Part shown: in pieces, positions 20,001-28,853 of the stretch | Layout of the letters: each line of letters begins with the position of its first letter | How positions within the stretch are numbered: position 1 is the first letter of the stretch | Source of the DNA: DASQZT01 sp963728965 | GTDB lineage: Bacteria; Acidobacteriota; Terriglobia; Bryobacterales; Bryobacteraceae | Length of the DNA stretch: 64,000 nt | Assembly (NCBI GenBank): GCA_963728965.1 | Contig: CAVSMH010000001.1 | Span: 1-64,000, forward strand | Reading direction: 5' to 3' | Made by a program: the position numbers and the translations under genes | Notes under the pieces: generated by a model | The model's database searches: none | What the model was told of the DNA's origin: nothing | The model's input: the letters and a program-made list of their open reading frames with translations, nothing else

Positions 20001-20603
20001 GCATGGTGAAGGCGCCAGGCCCGTCCATCAACATGCGCGACGACGCTGGGCTCGCCATTCTCCGCGTATCCGATCTGCAGTCGGCCGATCGTCTCGTCGC
20101 TGATTCCGTATTTCTCCCGAAACCAGGCGAGGACTTCCGGGTTTCCGACGAGACGCTGGTAATACACGCCCGCAGACGCGGTCAGCACCTCACGCACGCG
20201 GAGCGCAATCCGGTGAGCTTCCTCTGCCTGTTCCGGACTGCCGGAAGCGAGCATTCGACAAGGGCGGAAGCCGAACGTGTGCCGCCAGAAAGTCGCGTGC
20301 CTGCCGGTGGGAGTCCGGCATTGAGCCAGACTGCCCGCGCGTGACCAGGCCGAACCGGACGAATTCGACCAACTGCAGCACATCGCCGCCGATGCCACAG
20401 GCGTGGCAAAACCAGCCCTGCTTATCGAGCCAGACGTGAAGCGAGCGGTGGGACTGGCTCCGGTGGTTCGGGCAATCGCAGAACAGCGTCTGTCGCGATT
20501 CCTGCGTGATGCGGCCGCCGAGAAGTTCGCGGGCGATCTCGCCGATGTCCACGTCGGTGACCTGCCGGTAGTAAGTGTGGACATCTACCGGAGGTGCAGT
20601 CAC
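17062..20603 (-). pseudogene. Phage DNA primase-helicase (CHC2 zinc finger, Toprim, ATPase), frameshifted
   Basis: A GTG start overlaps the helicase stop (GTGA). In order: a CHC2-type zinc finger (LFCDCPNH, then CHACGIGGD) in the first 70 residues; a Toprim domain with 'VIITEGVTDCISL' and 'VYICQDNE'; a long linker; and a P-loop ATPase with 'APTQGSGKGLLATL' and 'PIILLDNLSEKRK'. Together these would prime and unwind phage DNA. The frame changes near 20260, 20050 and 18620. Toward the C-terminus it enters a GDV/TSP low-complexity region encoded by the GTGGGGAC repeats, where the true end (17062 or 17313) is unclear. Length would be about 1180 codons. Confidence 0.8.
17148..17472. repeat. Array of about 12 GTGGGGAC/GTCCCCAC units
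   Basis: Copies of the octamer occur in both orientations, for example at 17171, 17189, 17237, 17246, 17364, 17374, 17420, 17441, 17452 and 17465. Several form facing pairs (GTGGGGACGTT ... AACGTCCCCAC). The array overlaps the 3' end of the primase-helicase gene and encodes its GDVGDV/TSP-rich tail. Inverted iteron-like clusters next to a replication protein gene suggest an origin or autoregulatory site; this is inference. Confidence 0.6.
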
Positions 20604-22793
20604 TGCCGTGTCTCCGGGTGGAGCAGGAAGGAGAGAAAGGTGTTTCGGCGGTCCACCTGGCGTTTGGCGGCGCAGTTGTCGATGCCCCACCGGTCCCCGA
20701 GAAGAATCACGGAGTCTTTCGCCCGCGTTACCGCGGTATACAGCAGATTGCGGTGGTGCATGAAGGAGTGGGACTTGTGGGCGATCACGACCGCGCAGGG
20801 AAATTCCGATCCCTGCACTTTATGGATCGACGTCGCATAGGCCAATTGGATGTTGCCAAGCGCATCGCTGCCGCTTTTGATCTCTACAGGCCGGCCATCG
20901 AAATCGACGGAAAGACCGCCGTCCGGCTTGGCGTCAACTACGACGCCCATCGCGCCATTCATGACGCCCAATTCGTAGTCGTTCTTCGTCTGGATCACTT
21001 TGTCGCCCGGATAGGGTCGCGCGCGGTGGCCAGCTTCGACGGTAGGCACATCGAACCCAAACAACTTCTTCTGCAAGAGTCGCTGCAACTCGATGTTCAA
21101 CTCCACAGTGCCGAGCGGACCTTTGTGCGTCGGCGTGAGCACCTGCACATCACGAATCAGGTCGTAGCCCAGCCGCTCCTTCAGCACTTCCTCGAAGAGG
21201 AGCAGGAGCATGCGCCGCACATCCTCGCGGTCCGTAAATTTGTCGATGACGTACCAGGGCCGGCGCGCGCCGACGAACGAATCCGATGTGGGACGCACCT
21301 CGCCAGTCGAGGATGGCTGTGGAGTTCTCTTTCAGAACGCCTGCCTGGCGGATGATCCGAGTGAGCACCGTGGTCGGGATCGCCATGGAACGTACAAGGT
21401 CCCGCAGGAGGTTACCCGGGCCCACCGGCGGCAACTGGTTGTGATCGCCAACAAGAACGACGGCGGTGCGCATCCGATCTACCGCCTGGAATAGCCGCCA
21501 CGCAAGTGGGACGTCCATCATCGACACTTCGTCCACGACGAGAATGTCCGCATCAATCGGGTTTAGCGCGTCTCGCGAATATGTGTGACCATTGAAGCCC
21601 AACAGCCGATGAATCGTGCTCGCTTCATGGCCGACGACTTCCTCGAGGCGCTTGGCGGCTTTGCCGGTGGGCGCGGCCAACACGACCTTCAATTCCAGTC
21701 GTTCAGCGATGCTGGCGATGGTCGATACAGCGTAAGTCTTGCCGCTACCGGCGCCGCCGGTCATCAGCGAGATGGAGAAGTTGAGCGCGTTCCTGACTGC
21801 GTCGCGCTGCTCGGGATTCAATTCGCCGCCCTCAGCATCGAGAAGATGCTCTACCTGCGTGACAGCGTGCGGACTGCGCCGGCCGGCTGTCTTCAGGACT
21901 TCGGCGAGTTCCGTCTCCATCCGGTGAATCTCCGGATCGGCAACTACCAGCCGCTCGAACGGCTGTGAGACAAGACGCCCCTCGGCAATCAGGGCTTCGA
22001 GATGCCCCTCGATCACCTCGCGGCTGTCGAGCGTGTCCATCACCAGCAGCGTATTGGCGCGGTCAAGCAGATCTTCAAATTCCACCCAGCAGTCGCCATC
22101 ATCGAGCGCGGCCAGCACGCTGTAGTGGATCCCCGCCCGAATCCGCGATGGCAGATCCTTCGGCGTGCCCATCTTGCGGGCAATTTTGTCGACCCGTTTG
22201 AAGCCGTAGCCGGTAATTTCCCGCATCAGCACATAGGGATCGTTCTCCAGGATCGGCACGACCTGGCTGCCGAATTTGCCCACCAGCGTCGTCACCTGGT
22301 GATGGGTGAGCCCGAAGCGGGAGAGGTAGGTCATGGCGGCGTTAAAGTCGCTGTTGGCGATCCAAATACGTTGGAGATCCATGATCGCCTCCACCGGCGC
22401 CTTCGCGATTGCGGCCACGGTCTCGGGCTGACTGCGGATCGCCGTGTCGAAGCGCGCGCCGAAATGATCGGCGATCAGCCGGGCTTTGACCGGTCCGATC
22501 CCTTTTACGTCCGGGTGATTCGCCAGGAAGTTCGCCAGCCCATCGGCGTCCATCTCCTGATCGAACCCCATGCAGTCGGCCGCGAACTGCCGACCGTATT
22601 TCGGATGGTTGGCCCACTGGCCCTCCAGTCGAACCGCATCATTCTCCCTGGCAAACACCTTGCCGGCAAACGTGATGAGATTGCCGTCCGACGTACGGAG
22701 GCGCCCGGCGCTAAACGTCGGGCCCGAGTAGAAAAGTACTTCCACGATGCCGCGGATAGAACACGGGACCTCTTGGGTTGCCGCCTTCGTCAT
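20600..22793 (-). CDS. RecD2-like SF1 DNA helicase (one frameshift)
   Basis: The start MTKAATQEVPCSIRGIVEV forms an ATGA overlap with the ERCC4 gene. In order: an N-terminal OB-like part, helix-hairpin-helix motifs ('HPDVKGIGPVKARLI'), Walker A 'GGAGSGKTYAV', Walker B 'ILVVDEVSMMD', motif 'GDHNQLPPVG', and after a shift near 21300 the C-terminal helicase part with 'SIHKVQGSEFP' and 'LLYTAVTRAKD'. The joined length of about 730 residues fits RecD2/TraA-type 5'-3' helicases. It lies in the recombination-replication operon. Confidence 0.88.
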
Positions 22794-23239
22794 GCTTTCC
22801 ACCTCGCGTGAGCGCCGAGCAGATAGGCCTGCACAAACTGACAAGCCGCCTGACGGCTGGAACAGAAGAACACCGGGATGCGGTAGTCGAGTGTGATGGA
22901 CAGCGCGCTACCGAGCACGGCGTTCGGATGGGCGCCACCCCGATAGCGTCCCTGCAATACTTCCAGGAGACCTGCCTCGACCACCACGCAGGCCGCGCGA
23001 CAGCCGGCCAGTTTGCGGAGTTCGCGCCGGAAACGGGCGCGTTGGTGAATCACCGTGGAGATGAAATCATCGAGCGTCTTCCGTTCCACGGCGACCACAC
23101 TCTCCATGCCTGCGACCGAGTAATCCCCGGCTGGCAGGGCGCGGTGTTCCACCAGCACCAGCCGGGAATCGAACGAGTAAGGTTCCTGCTCCCTTGTGTC
23201 GGCGACGAGCGTGACCAGCGAGGCGCTAGAACGGGACAA
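22790..23239 (-). CDS. ERCC4-type nuclease
   Basis: 149 residues with the ERCC4 nuclease signature: 'VADTREQEPYSFD' near residue 12 and 'VVAVERKTLDDFI' near residue 50. The Asp, Glu and Lys of the GDxn-ERKxxxD motif are present, so it should be active. Such stand-alone domains in phages process branched or flap DNA during recombination. It overlaps the DUF669-like gene upstream and the helicase gene downstream. Confidence 0.88.
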   Translation of the reverse strand: MSRSSASLVTLVADTREQEPYSFDSRLVLVEHRALPAGDYSVAGMESVVAVERKTLDDFISTVIHQRARFRRELRKLAGCRAACVVVEAGLLEVLQGRYRGGAHPNAVLGSALSITLDYRIPVFFCSSRQAACQFVQAYLLGAHARWKA

Positions 23240-23684
23240 GCGCGTCGCCCGCCTCCTGCCGGAACTTGCTCGGCGTCCGGTCGTTTACGATGCGGCTGTT
23301 GAAGTAGATGTTCTCGTTGTCGCCTTTGGTCTTCTTGGTGACCTCGAGCTTCACGTCGAGCAGCTTGCTCAGATTCCTGGGCAGGTCCGACAGTTTCTCC
23401 AGGTCCAGACCGCAGATGTGCAGGTCGGTCTTCACGAACTTCAAGGTGTTTGGGGTGAAGACGCTGTTGCGCCACATGAGGCGGTTGACGTAGCGCGGCG
23501 CGAGGACGCGCAGGGTCCATTTCAGCATCGGGTTGCCGGTGGTGTGCGCTTCCGCGATTTCCACCTTCTCCACAACAACCTGATACTTCCCGTCGGGAAC
23601 GCTCTCCATGTCTGAGCGCTCCGCCGGAGTTTCGCTTTGGAAGTCGTCGTCAAACTGAGTCAGATCGATCGATTTGTTAGCCAT
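23226..23684 (-). CDS. DUF669-like single-strand-DNA-binding/recombination protein
   Basis: 152 residues beginning MANKSIDLTQFDDDFQSETP. The core 'PDGKYQVVVEKVEIAEAHTT' and 'NPMLKWTLRVLAPRYVNRL' is the OB-fold-like pattern of phage DUF669 proteins, which sit next to Sak4-like ATPases and are thought to act as single-strand-binding partners. It starts 24 bases after the Sak4-like gene. The function is inferred from family resemblance and context. Confidence 0.75.
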   Translation of the reverse strand: MANKSIDLTQFDDDFQSETPAERSDMESVPDGKYQVVVEKVEIAEAHTTGNPMLKWTLRVLAPRYVNRLMWRNSVFTPNTLKFVKTDLHICGLDLEKLSDLPRNLSKLLDVKLEVTKKTKGDNENIYFNSRIVNDRTPSKFRQEAGDALVPF

Positions 23685-23708
23685 GTGCTCTTCTCCTGTT
23701 GGGACGAA

Positions 23709-24476
23709 TTATTGCTTTGCCGCGGACTGCGCCTGACGGCTGGGTTCCACAGCTTTGGCCGTGGACGCCGCCACCGTCGCCGCGTTGTAGGACTCCCGGA
23801 ACTTGCCGAAGTCGAGGTCCAGCGTCTCGGGAAGCCGGCCCGTGCGATCGCCGGCCTCGTAGTACAGGCTCGGCTTCGTGCGGATCACGCGCCGCATGCT
23901 CTGCTCCCCCTTTTCGCCGGGAACGGCTTCGAGGTCGCAGAACAGCACCATGTCGGCCATCCCGAGCACGATCTTGCGGGCCTTGTCCGGCAGCGTCGGC
24001 ACGACCCGCATGTATTTGCCGGTGCGCGAGTCCACCTCCATCTCCTTGGCGTGCGAGATGAGGAACAGCCCGTAGGGCAGGAAGGCGAGCTTGGTGAGCA
24101 CGCGCTGGAATTCGTTATTGACCAACGCATAACCCTTGCCGTAACCCAGGTCGGATTCGTGCTCGACCTTGAACTTCGCCAGGATGTATTCGGTGCAGAA
24201 CTTGTAGGCGTTGTCGATGGTGTCCAGGATCACCGTCTTAAACGGGTGATTGCCCTCGACGATTTCGGCGCACGCCTTGCGCAGATCCTCCCAGGACTGA
24301 ATAGGTACCTGGTAGACGTCCAGGGCATTGAGTCCGGGTTCGGTGGCCAGGAAGAGCGCACTGTCCGCTTGCGAGCAGAGGGTGGACTTCCCGATTTTCG
24401 TTTGCCCGTACACCAGCACCGTGAGATCGGCCAGGTCCGGCTTGGGTTGAGTTTTTGTTGTCGGCAGTAACGGCAT
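23709..24476 (-). CDS. Sak4-like RecA-fold ATPase (phage recombinase)
   Basis: 255 residues with Walker A 'VYGQTKIGKSTLC' near residue 24 and Walker B 'FKTVILDTIDNA' near residue 83, then a RecA-core region ('LFLISHAKEMEVDSRTGKY'). This layout is that of phage AAA_24/Sak4 single-strand annealing proteins. It is flanked by a DUF669-like gene and a Cas4/AddB-like nuclease, the usual partners in a phage recombination cassette. Confidence 0.85.
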   Translation of the reverse strand: MPLLPTTKTQPKPDLADLTVLVYGQTKIGKSTLCSQADSALFLATEPGLNALDVYQVPIQSWEDLRKACAEIVEGNHPFKTVILDTIDNAYKFCTEYILAKFKVEHESDLGYGKGYALVNNEFQRVLTKLAFLPYGLFLISHAKEMEVDSRTGKYMRVVPTLPDKARKIVLGMADMVLFCDLEAVPGEKGEQSMRRVIRTKPSLYYEAGDRTGRLPETLDLDFGKFRESYNAATVAASTAKAVEPSRQAQSAAKQ

Positions 24477-24493
24477 GGTTGCGAAGTCTCCTT

Positions 24494-25531
24494 TTAGAAA
24501 GCGGGCTCGGTGGGATCGCTGGGCAGCACCCGCAACTCCTCGTGGGGCGCCACCCGCTGGTAGAAGTTCTCGATGACGTTGGGATTACCGTTCGAGCGGC
24601 ACAGCGCGAAGTACGCGCACGGCCTGTGAAAGTTGAAGCAGAAGCCGGTGTTTTGATAGAAGACGCCGCGCCGGCGGGCGTCGAGGTATGCCTGGGTCAG
24701 TTCCCAGAGTTCGCTGCGCAGAATGTCGAAGCGGTCACGGGAGAGGTAAAGCATCTCCCGGTGGAGCATGGCCAGATCGGCGTACTTTTCCGCGAGGCGC
24801 TCCTGGAATTCCTCATCCGTTTCCGGCAGCTTGCGCTTGGCGGTCGTCTTGCCCGTCTTCGACTTCGCCAGCAGTTCCGCGCGGCGCGCCTCGTACTCTT
24901 CCTGCGTTTCGCCCTTACTCTGCTGCAGCTTCGCTTTGACGAGGATGTTGTAGAGGATGCCGGTGATGGTGATGCCCATCGCCTGTTCCACATAGTAGGC
25001 GTAGATGGTGATCTGGAAGTCCGTCCACAACCGCTCCAGATAATCGGCGTCGAGTTGCGCAGCGGTTTTGTGTTCCAGGAGGAAGTAGTCGTTCCCGATG
25101 CGCACGATGCCGTCGACCTTGCCCGCGAGGACGAAGCTGCGGGATGCCGCGCCCGTGGCGGGATTGACGATTGGACCCTGGAACGTCTTTTCCAGCGCCA
25201 CCACTTCGAATTCTTCCGCCGCATACCGTGCCGCGTAGGCTTTCATCAAAGCCGTGGCGTTGTGCCAGTCCCGGCGCTGGCCTTCGTCATACAGCCGGTT
25301 GGGGCAGAGCGTGCCGATGACATCCAGCACGCGCCCGAGATCGCGGCATTGGTGCCACAGCTCAAGGCACTGGTGTACGAGAGAGCCGAAGTGGAGATTG
25401 CCGTCGCGCTCCAGACCGACCAGTTGCTGGATGTAGCGCCAGTCCACCGCCTTACGGCAGTTCCGGAACAGCGACCACATCGAATAGGTGGAGATTATCG
25501 GCGATGTGCTTCTTGGAGTGGATGGCATCAT
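24494..25531 (-). CDS. Cas4/AddB-like PD-(D/E)XK exonuclease with probable Fe-S cluster
   Basis: About 345 residues. The start at 25531 (tandem ATG, overlapping the sigma-like gene stop) is preferred to the longer frame, which only shadows that gene. Motifs: His near 53 ('SLVHQCLELW'), Asp near 140 ('GKVDGIVRIG') and 'FLLEHKTA' with Glu153 and Lys155. One Cys near residue 25 plus three Cys close to the C-terminus (in 'CFNFHRPCAYFALC') give the four-Cys pattern of 4Fe-4S nucleases of the Cas4/AddB type. Likely a 5' resecting exonuclease for phage recombination. Confidence 0.85.
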   Translation of the reverse strand: MMPSTPRSTSPIISTYSMWSLFRNCRKAVDWRYIQQLVGLERDGNLHFGSLVHQCLELWHQCRDLGRVLDVIGTLCPNRLYDEGQRRDWHNATALMKAYAARYAAEEFEVVALEKTFQGPIVNPATGAASRSFVLAGKVDGIVRIGNDYFLLEHKTAAQLDADYLERLWTDFQITIYAYYVEQAMGITITGILYNILVKAKLQQSKGETQEEYEARRAELLAKSKTGKTTAKRKLPETDEEFQERLAEKYADLAMLHREMLYLSRDRFDILRSELWELTQAYLDARRRGVFYQNTGFCFNFHRPCAYFALCRSNGNPNVIENFYQRVAPHEELRVLPSDPTEPAF

Positions 25532-26037
25532 TGGCAGCCTCCGTTCGGCACGAGACCAGCCTCGACGAACGTGCGGCGCAAACGAAGGATCTTGTCGTGC
25601 ACCGTCGAGCGGGGAATGCCCAGCATTCGGCCGGCCTCCGCGGGCGAGTATTCCAGTAGCAGAAAGACCAATTCCCGATCCTGGCAACCGAGAGCGGATG
25701 AGAGTCGTTCCATGTCGGTGTAGAACTCTCGCAGTTCGGCCCCGGAGTCGACCGGCCACGGACCGGCGTCGCCAAGAGATATGTGCGTAGGCGATCGCCG
25801 GGCGGCGCGTGCCAACGAGGCAATCCGGCTGGCAACGACGCGCTCAATGAAGGTTCGGAGCGATGCCCGAGCCGGATCGAATTGGGGGAGGGCGCGCCAG
25901 CAGGCGGTCAGGCCTTCCTGCTCGAAGTCCTCCCGGTCTGCCACTGCAATGGCGCCGCTCACCACCGCCGCCGCCGCGCGCACCCTTGCCACACGCGCTG
26001 CGATCGGGTAGGCCTGTTCGAAGGTCGCCTCAACCAT
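25528..26037 (-). CDS. Sigma-70-like factor encoded by the prophage
   Basis: 169 residues. The region 2-like part reads 'DREDFEQEGLTACWRALPQF' and 'RASLRTFIERVVASRIASLA'; the region 4-like helix-turn-helix reads 'EYSPAEAGRMLGIPRSTVHD'. This is the two-domain plan of small sigma factors. It overlaps its neighbours by 8 and 4 bases, so it is made together with the recombination genes. It may redirect host RNA polymerase to phage promoters, or act as an activator without full sigma activity. Confidence 0.75.
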   Translation of the reverse strand: MVEATFEQAYPIAARVARVRAAAAVVSGAIAVADREDFEQEGLTACWRALPQFDPARASLRTFIERVVASRIASLARAARRSPTHISLGDAGPWPVDSGAELREFYTDMERLSSALGCQDRELVFLLLEYSPAEAGRMLGIPRSTVHDKILRLRRTFVEAGLVPNGGCQ

Positions 26038-26371
26038 TGCGGCGCCCTCCGGCCATCTCGATCTCCATCGAGAAGGGCAGCCCGCTTTTCACTTCGAGCG
26101 TCCGGATCTCGCCGGCATCGACGTCGCGGATGTACTCGAACAGTTCAGCGACCTGTGGCTTCAGTTCGAAATCGGCCATCGGCGTTCTCGAGGCGCCAGG
26201 ATCGTGCGAGCAGAACTTCACGCCACGCACGAAGGCAGGCCACGGATCGAGCGCGAGTTCGCCACGCACGATACGTAGATACTCAAAACGCCCGAAGCCG
26301 ACGCTGCTCATTGCAGCGACGAACATTCGTTCGGATGGCAGAAGTTCGGCGGTGGAAACGGGGCGGCTCAT
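26030..26371 (-). CDS. Small phage protein, 113 residues, unknown function
   Basis: It starts MSRPVSTAELLPSERMFVAA at 26371, in an ATGA overlap with the excisionase-like gene; an in-frame earlier start exists but lies inside that gene. A compact mixed alpha/beta pattern includes 'GFGRFEYLRIVRGELALDP' and 'RTLEVKSGLPFSMEIEM'. It lies between two DNA-binding regulators in an early operon. No family was recognised. Confidence 0.6.
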   Translation of the reverse strand: MSRPVSTAELLPSERMFVAAMSSVGFGRFEYLRIVRGELALDPWPAFVRGVKFCSHDPGASRTPMADFELKPQVAELFEYIRDVDAGEIRTLEVKSGLPFSMEIEMAGGRRNG

Positions 26372-26580
26372 CGCGCTACCACCGTCGTAGCGGGAACCGG
26401 GCTCTGCCCCGCGATCCACGCGTCGACCGCTTCAGGGCGGTACCGTACGAGAGCGCCGATTTTGACGAATTGCGGTCCCCGCTTCTGGCTGCGCCATTTG
26501 CGGAGCGTCAGCACGCTGATCGAGCACGAGTCCGCGACCTCGTGTTCATTAAGGAGTCGTTGTGGTGTGTTGGGCTTCAT
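26368..26580 (-). CDS. Excisionase/AlpA-like HTH protein
   Basis: 70 residues with a MerR-type helix-turn-helix: 'LLNEHEVADSCSISVLTLRK', 'WRSQKRGPQFVKIGALVRY', 'PEAVDAWIAG'. This is the HTH_17 pattern of excisionases and AlpA-type regulators. It is the first gene after the operator-like hairpin at 26581-26625 and leads the operon of small regulator, sigma-like factor and recombination genes. It could direct excision or early transcription. Confidence 0.8.
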   Translation of the reverse strand: MKPNTPQRLLNEHEVADSCSISVLTLRKWRSQKRGPQFVKIGALVRYRPEAVDAWIAGQSPVPATTVVAR

Positions 26581-26625
26581 CTCGATACTTGCTGCGGGGT
26601 GTTTACCCGCAACCTCTGTATCGAG
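26581..26625 (-). promoter_or_regulatory. Operator-like inverted repeat abutting the start of the early operon
   Basis: Perfect eight-base arms CTCGATAC (26581-26588) and GTATCGAG (26618-26625) enclose a second inverted pair (GCGGG ... CCCGC). The left arm touches the ATG of the excisionase-like gene, so a bound protein or folded RNA would control its translation or transcription. A candidate -10 box (TATTAG on the minus strand) lies about 30 bases upstream of the repeat. Confidence 0.5.
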
Positions 26626-26663
26626 AATGCCCGAGGCGCTGTTTTTCTAATACGAACTTACGC

Positions 26664-26690
26664 GGAAGAAATCCGGAAGAAATCCGGAAA
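26664..26690. repeat. Tandem 11-base repeat upstream of the early operon
   Basis: GGAAGAAATCC occurs twice back to back (26664-26674 and 26675-26685) and a partial third copy follows. The repeat lies between the end of the HTH gene at 26693 and the operator-like hairpin, where an activator or repressor would be expected to bind. Confidence 0.5.
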
Positions 26691-26692
26691 CT

Positions 26693-27634
26693 TCAGCGGC
26701 GCACCAGGAGCGTAACGGAAGGCGGCAGCTTGCCTGCGAGGAGTTGTTCCACGGTGGCTCCGATGCTGGCCGCCATGGCCTCAAAGTTGGCTCTTCGCAT
26801 CTTGCCGGTCTTCAAGAAGTTCCTGAGGGTCCGGTCCGTAGTCTGAAACTGGTTGCCGAACTGAGTCTCGGTCAAGCCCCTGGCCGCCATGTAATCGTGG
26901 ACGGCCTGCACGGCCGCATTGCTGCCAATGGATCGCTGCACCTTGCGCTCCCCGGTCGGAACTGCGGTGGGCTCTTCAGTCGGTCCGGGGGCGCCAAGGC
27001 ACCGCTCCCAGTCCAAGCTCAAGCCGCCCGTTGCCGCCACCTGCATCAACGAAACAGCGATGATGCCATCCTCCGAGGCCAGCCGCCGAAACTCGGTGGA
27101 CTGGGGAAGCGCTCTGGGCGTGAGCAATGCGACCGTCTCGCGCCTGCCTGGTGCATCCAAACGTTTCAACCGCGCGAGCACCGCATCCGGATTGTTATTC
27201 GGCAGCGACAAATACACCACTACCACGCCATGGCTCGCCACCACCCGCTCTCCCACATAAACCAGCCCGCCGTCAGACTGGCAACCGGTTCCATCGATGC
27301 CGTTTTCCTTTCGGAGTTTCTCGACAAGCCCGCTCAACCGTACTTCATACTGCCGGACATCGTCTTCGTTCAAGGCAACAGGCGCGCAGAAATCTTCTCC
27401 ATCGGCCACGCCGAAGATGCCGCGTGCAGTCTCCCGCACCGCGAGATCCGCGCCGGGACCGTATCGTTGTGGGCGCGGGATCTCGGTCGCCCGGCTGGTC
27501 TCCCCGAGAATGCCTTCGGCGACCAGGAGCCGGAGAGCCTCGGGAGTGTGATGGCCGGCTATTCCCTGCTGGACTACGGGCGCCGCCATTTGATCCAGCA
27601 GTGAGAGAACTGTTTGAAGCAGGTTTTCAGGCAT
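26693..27634 (-). CDS. Protein with C-terminal XRE-like HTH, candidate prophage regulator
   Basis: 313 residues. The N-terminal 200 residues are of unknown type, with a beta/alpha core ('GVVVVYLSLPNNNPDAVLAR', 'GRRETVALLTPRALPQSTEF'). The C-terminal 60 carry a helix-turn-helix ('AVHDYMAARGLTETQFGNQF', 'RANFEAMAASIGATVEQLL'). It overlaps the upstream gene by eight bases and ends just before the tandem repeat and hairpin that control the early operon, so it may be their regulator. Alternatively the two overlapping genes form a functional pair unrelated to lysogeny. Confidence 0.6.
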   Translation of the reverse strand: MPENLLQTVLSLLDQMAAPVVQQGIAGHHTPEALRLLVAEGILGETSRATEIPRPQRYGPGADLAVRETARGIFGVADGEDFCAPVALNEDDVRQYEVRLSGLVEKLRKENGIDGTGCQSDGGLVYVGERVVASHGVVVVYLSLPNNNPDAVLARLKRLDAPGRRETVALLTPRALPQSTEFRRLASEDGIIAVSLMQVAATGGLSLDWERCLGAPGPTEEPTAVPTGERKVQRSIGSNAAVQAVHDYMAARGLTETQFGNQFQTTDRTLRNFLKTGKMRRANFEAMAASIGATVEQLLAGKLPPSVTLLVRR

Positions 27635-28754
27635 TCAGGATTGCCCAATTGCGCAGATACCGGAAAACATCCTCCGCGTGCGTTGCGCGCTTGAACGAAA
27701 TTCTGTTGGTGCCGCTCAAGTCGACGCGCTTTCCGCGCCCGTCATCTGGAAACCCGACTTTGAAGACGGCCCGGGTGATGGTCGCCGAGGGAAGCTTTTG
27801 CCGCATTCCGTTCAGCTCGAGCGTCTCCAGCACGTTCTTTGACCGCACCACAAACGCCGGGCCGTGCTTTTGGAACAACTTGAAATGAAGCTCGATCAGG
27901 GTCGCGGAGTCTCCAGCATCCACCTCCGTCGCGAAATCCTCCGAGGCGATCGCCGCGAGCGAGAACTTCAGGGCCGCCTCCGGTTTCTCGAAAAGATCGG
28001 GGTCGCCGAAGCAACACTCCGCGAAGGTCTTGCGCAGGGAAGTCTCCTCTTTCTCGAAGCGTGCCTCGATCTCGACCTGTCCAGTCTCCGTATTGTGGCT
28101 GATGAAGTCCTGCTGCGCCGGCCGAAACACCGTCGGCGCGACTCTCACGCGGCTCCTCGGGCCCTCGAACACCAGCATCGCCTTCGTGCGCTTCTCATGG
28201 TACACGATGAAATTTGTATAGGGCCCTTCCTGGTATTGCCGGACCAGCACGCGGTCGCTGTTCTTATCACCCTTGAATAGATCCGACAGGCGCTCCTGCA
28301 GCCGCTGTGTGGCTGCGGGAATGTCCGTGATCGCCCGGCCAGCCTCGCCCTGGAACACCGAGAATCTCTCTGCTTGCTGAAGGGCACACCGGTCGTAAGC
28401 CAGGTTGAAGGCATCCTCGTTTTCCGCTCGAACTTTCAGGCTGAGGCATTCCACCGGGAGAGCGCCGCCGGGATCGGGCTCGTAGGGTTCGGGCTGACAC
28501 TGGCAGGCAGCCACCAGATCCTCGTGCCCGCGCTCGGTACTCAGGTCATAGGCGCGATACAACCCCTCCATGAACTGGTCCTTTACGGCGCCGTCACCAA
28601 CGAGAATGAAATCCTTGAAGCTGGCGACGTCGAGCGACGCGACATCGACGTCGAGACCGGAACCCCAGATCCCCACGTAATTCCCCAGGATGCTTTCGGA
28701 GCCCTGGAATTTATCTAAGAAACGATCTCCATTGAATGCTCGGTGCTTTACCAT
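27627..28754 (-). CDS. Unknown protein, 375 residues, paired with the HTH gene
   Basis: It begins MVKHRAFNGDRFLDKFQGSE. No membrane segment or signal peptide. It has a mixed alpha/beta composition with patches such as 'DFILVGDGAVKDQFMEGLYR' and 'SDRVLVRQYQEGPYTNFIVY', and a basic C-terminus. I do not recognise a family. It is translationally coupled to the HTH protein gene downstream (eight-base overlap) and lies at the distal end of the prophage, a common place for lysogenic conversion or superinfection genes. Confidence 0.55.
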   Translation of the reverse strand: MVKHRAFNGDRFLDKFQGSESILGNYVGIWGSGLDVDVASLDVASFKDFILVGDGAVKDQFMEGLYRAYDLSTERGHEDLVAACQCQPEPYEPDPGGALPVECLSLKVRAENEDAFNLAYDRCALQQAERFSVFQGEAGRAITDIPAATQRLQERLSDLFKGDKNSDRVLVRQYQEGPYTNFIVYHEKRTKAMLVFEGPRSRVRVAPTVFRPAQQDFISHNTETGQVEIEARFEKEETSLRKTFAECCFGDPDLFEKPEAALKFSLAAIASEDFATEVDAGDSATLIELHFKLFQKHGPAFVVRSKNVLETLELNGMRQKLPSATITRAVFKVGFPDDGRGKRVDLSGTNRISFKRATHAEDVFRYLRNWAILNA

Positions 28755-28853
28755 GGCTCCGCGAGCCTCCCTGATGTTTTGTTGGTTTTTTTGATTCGAT
28801 CAGCCTTAAAACGCGCGGCGCGGCCCCGCGTCTGCTTACATCCCAATCCCGAT

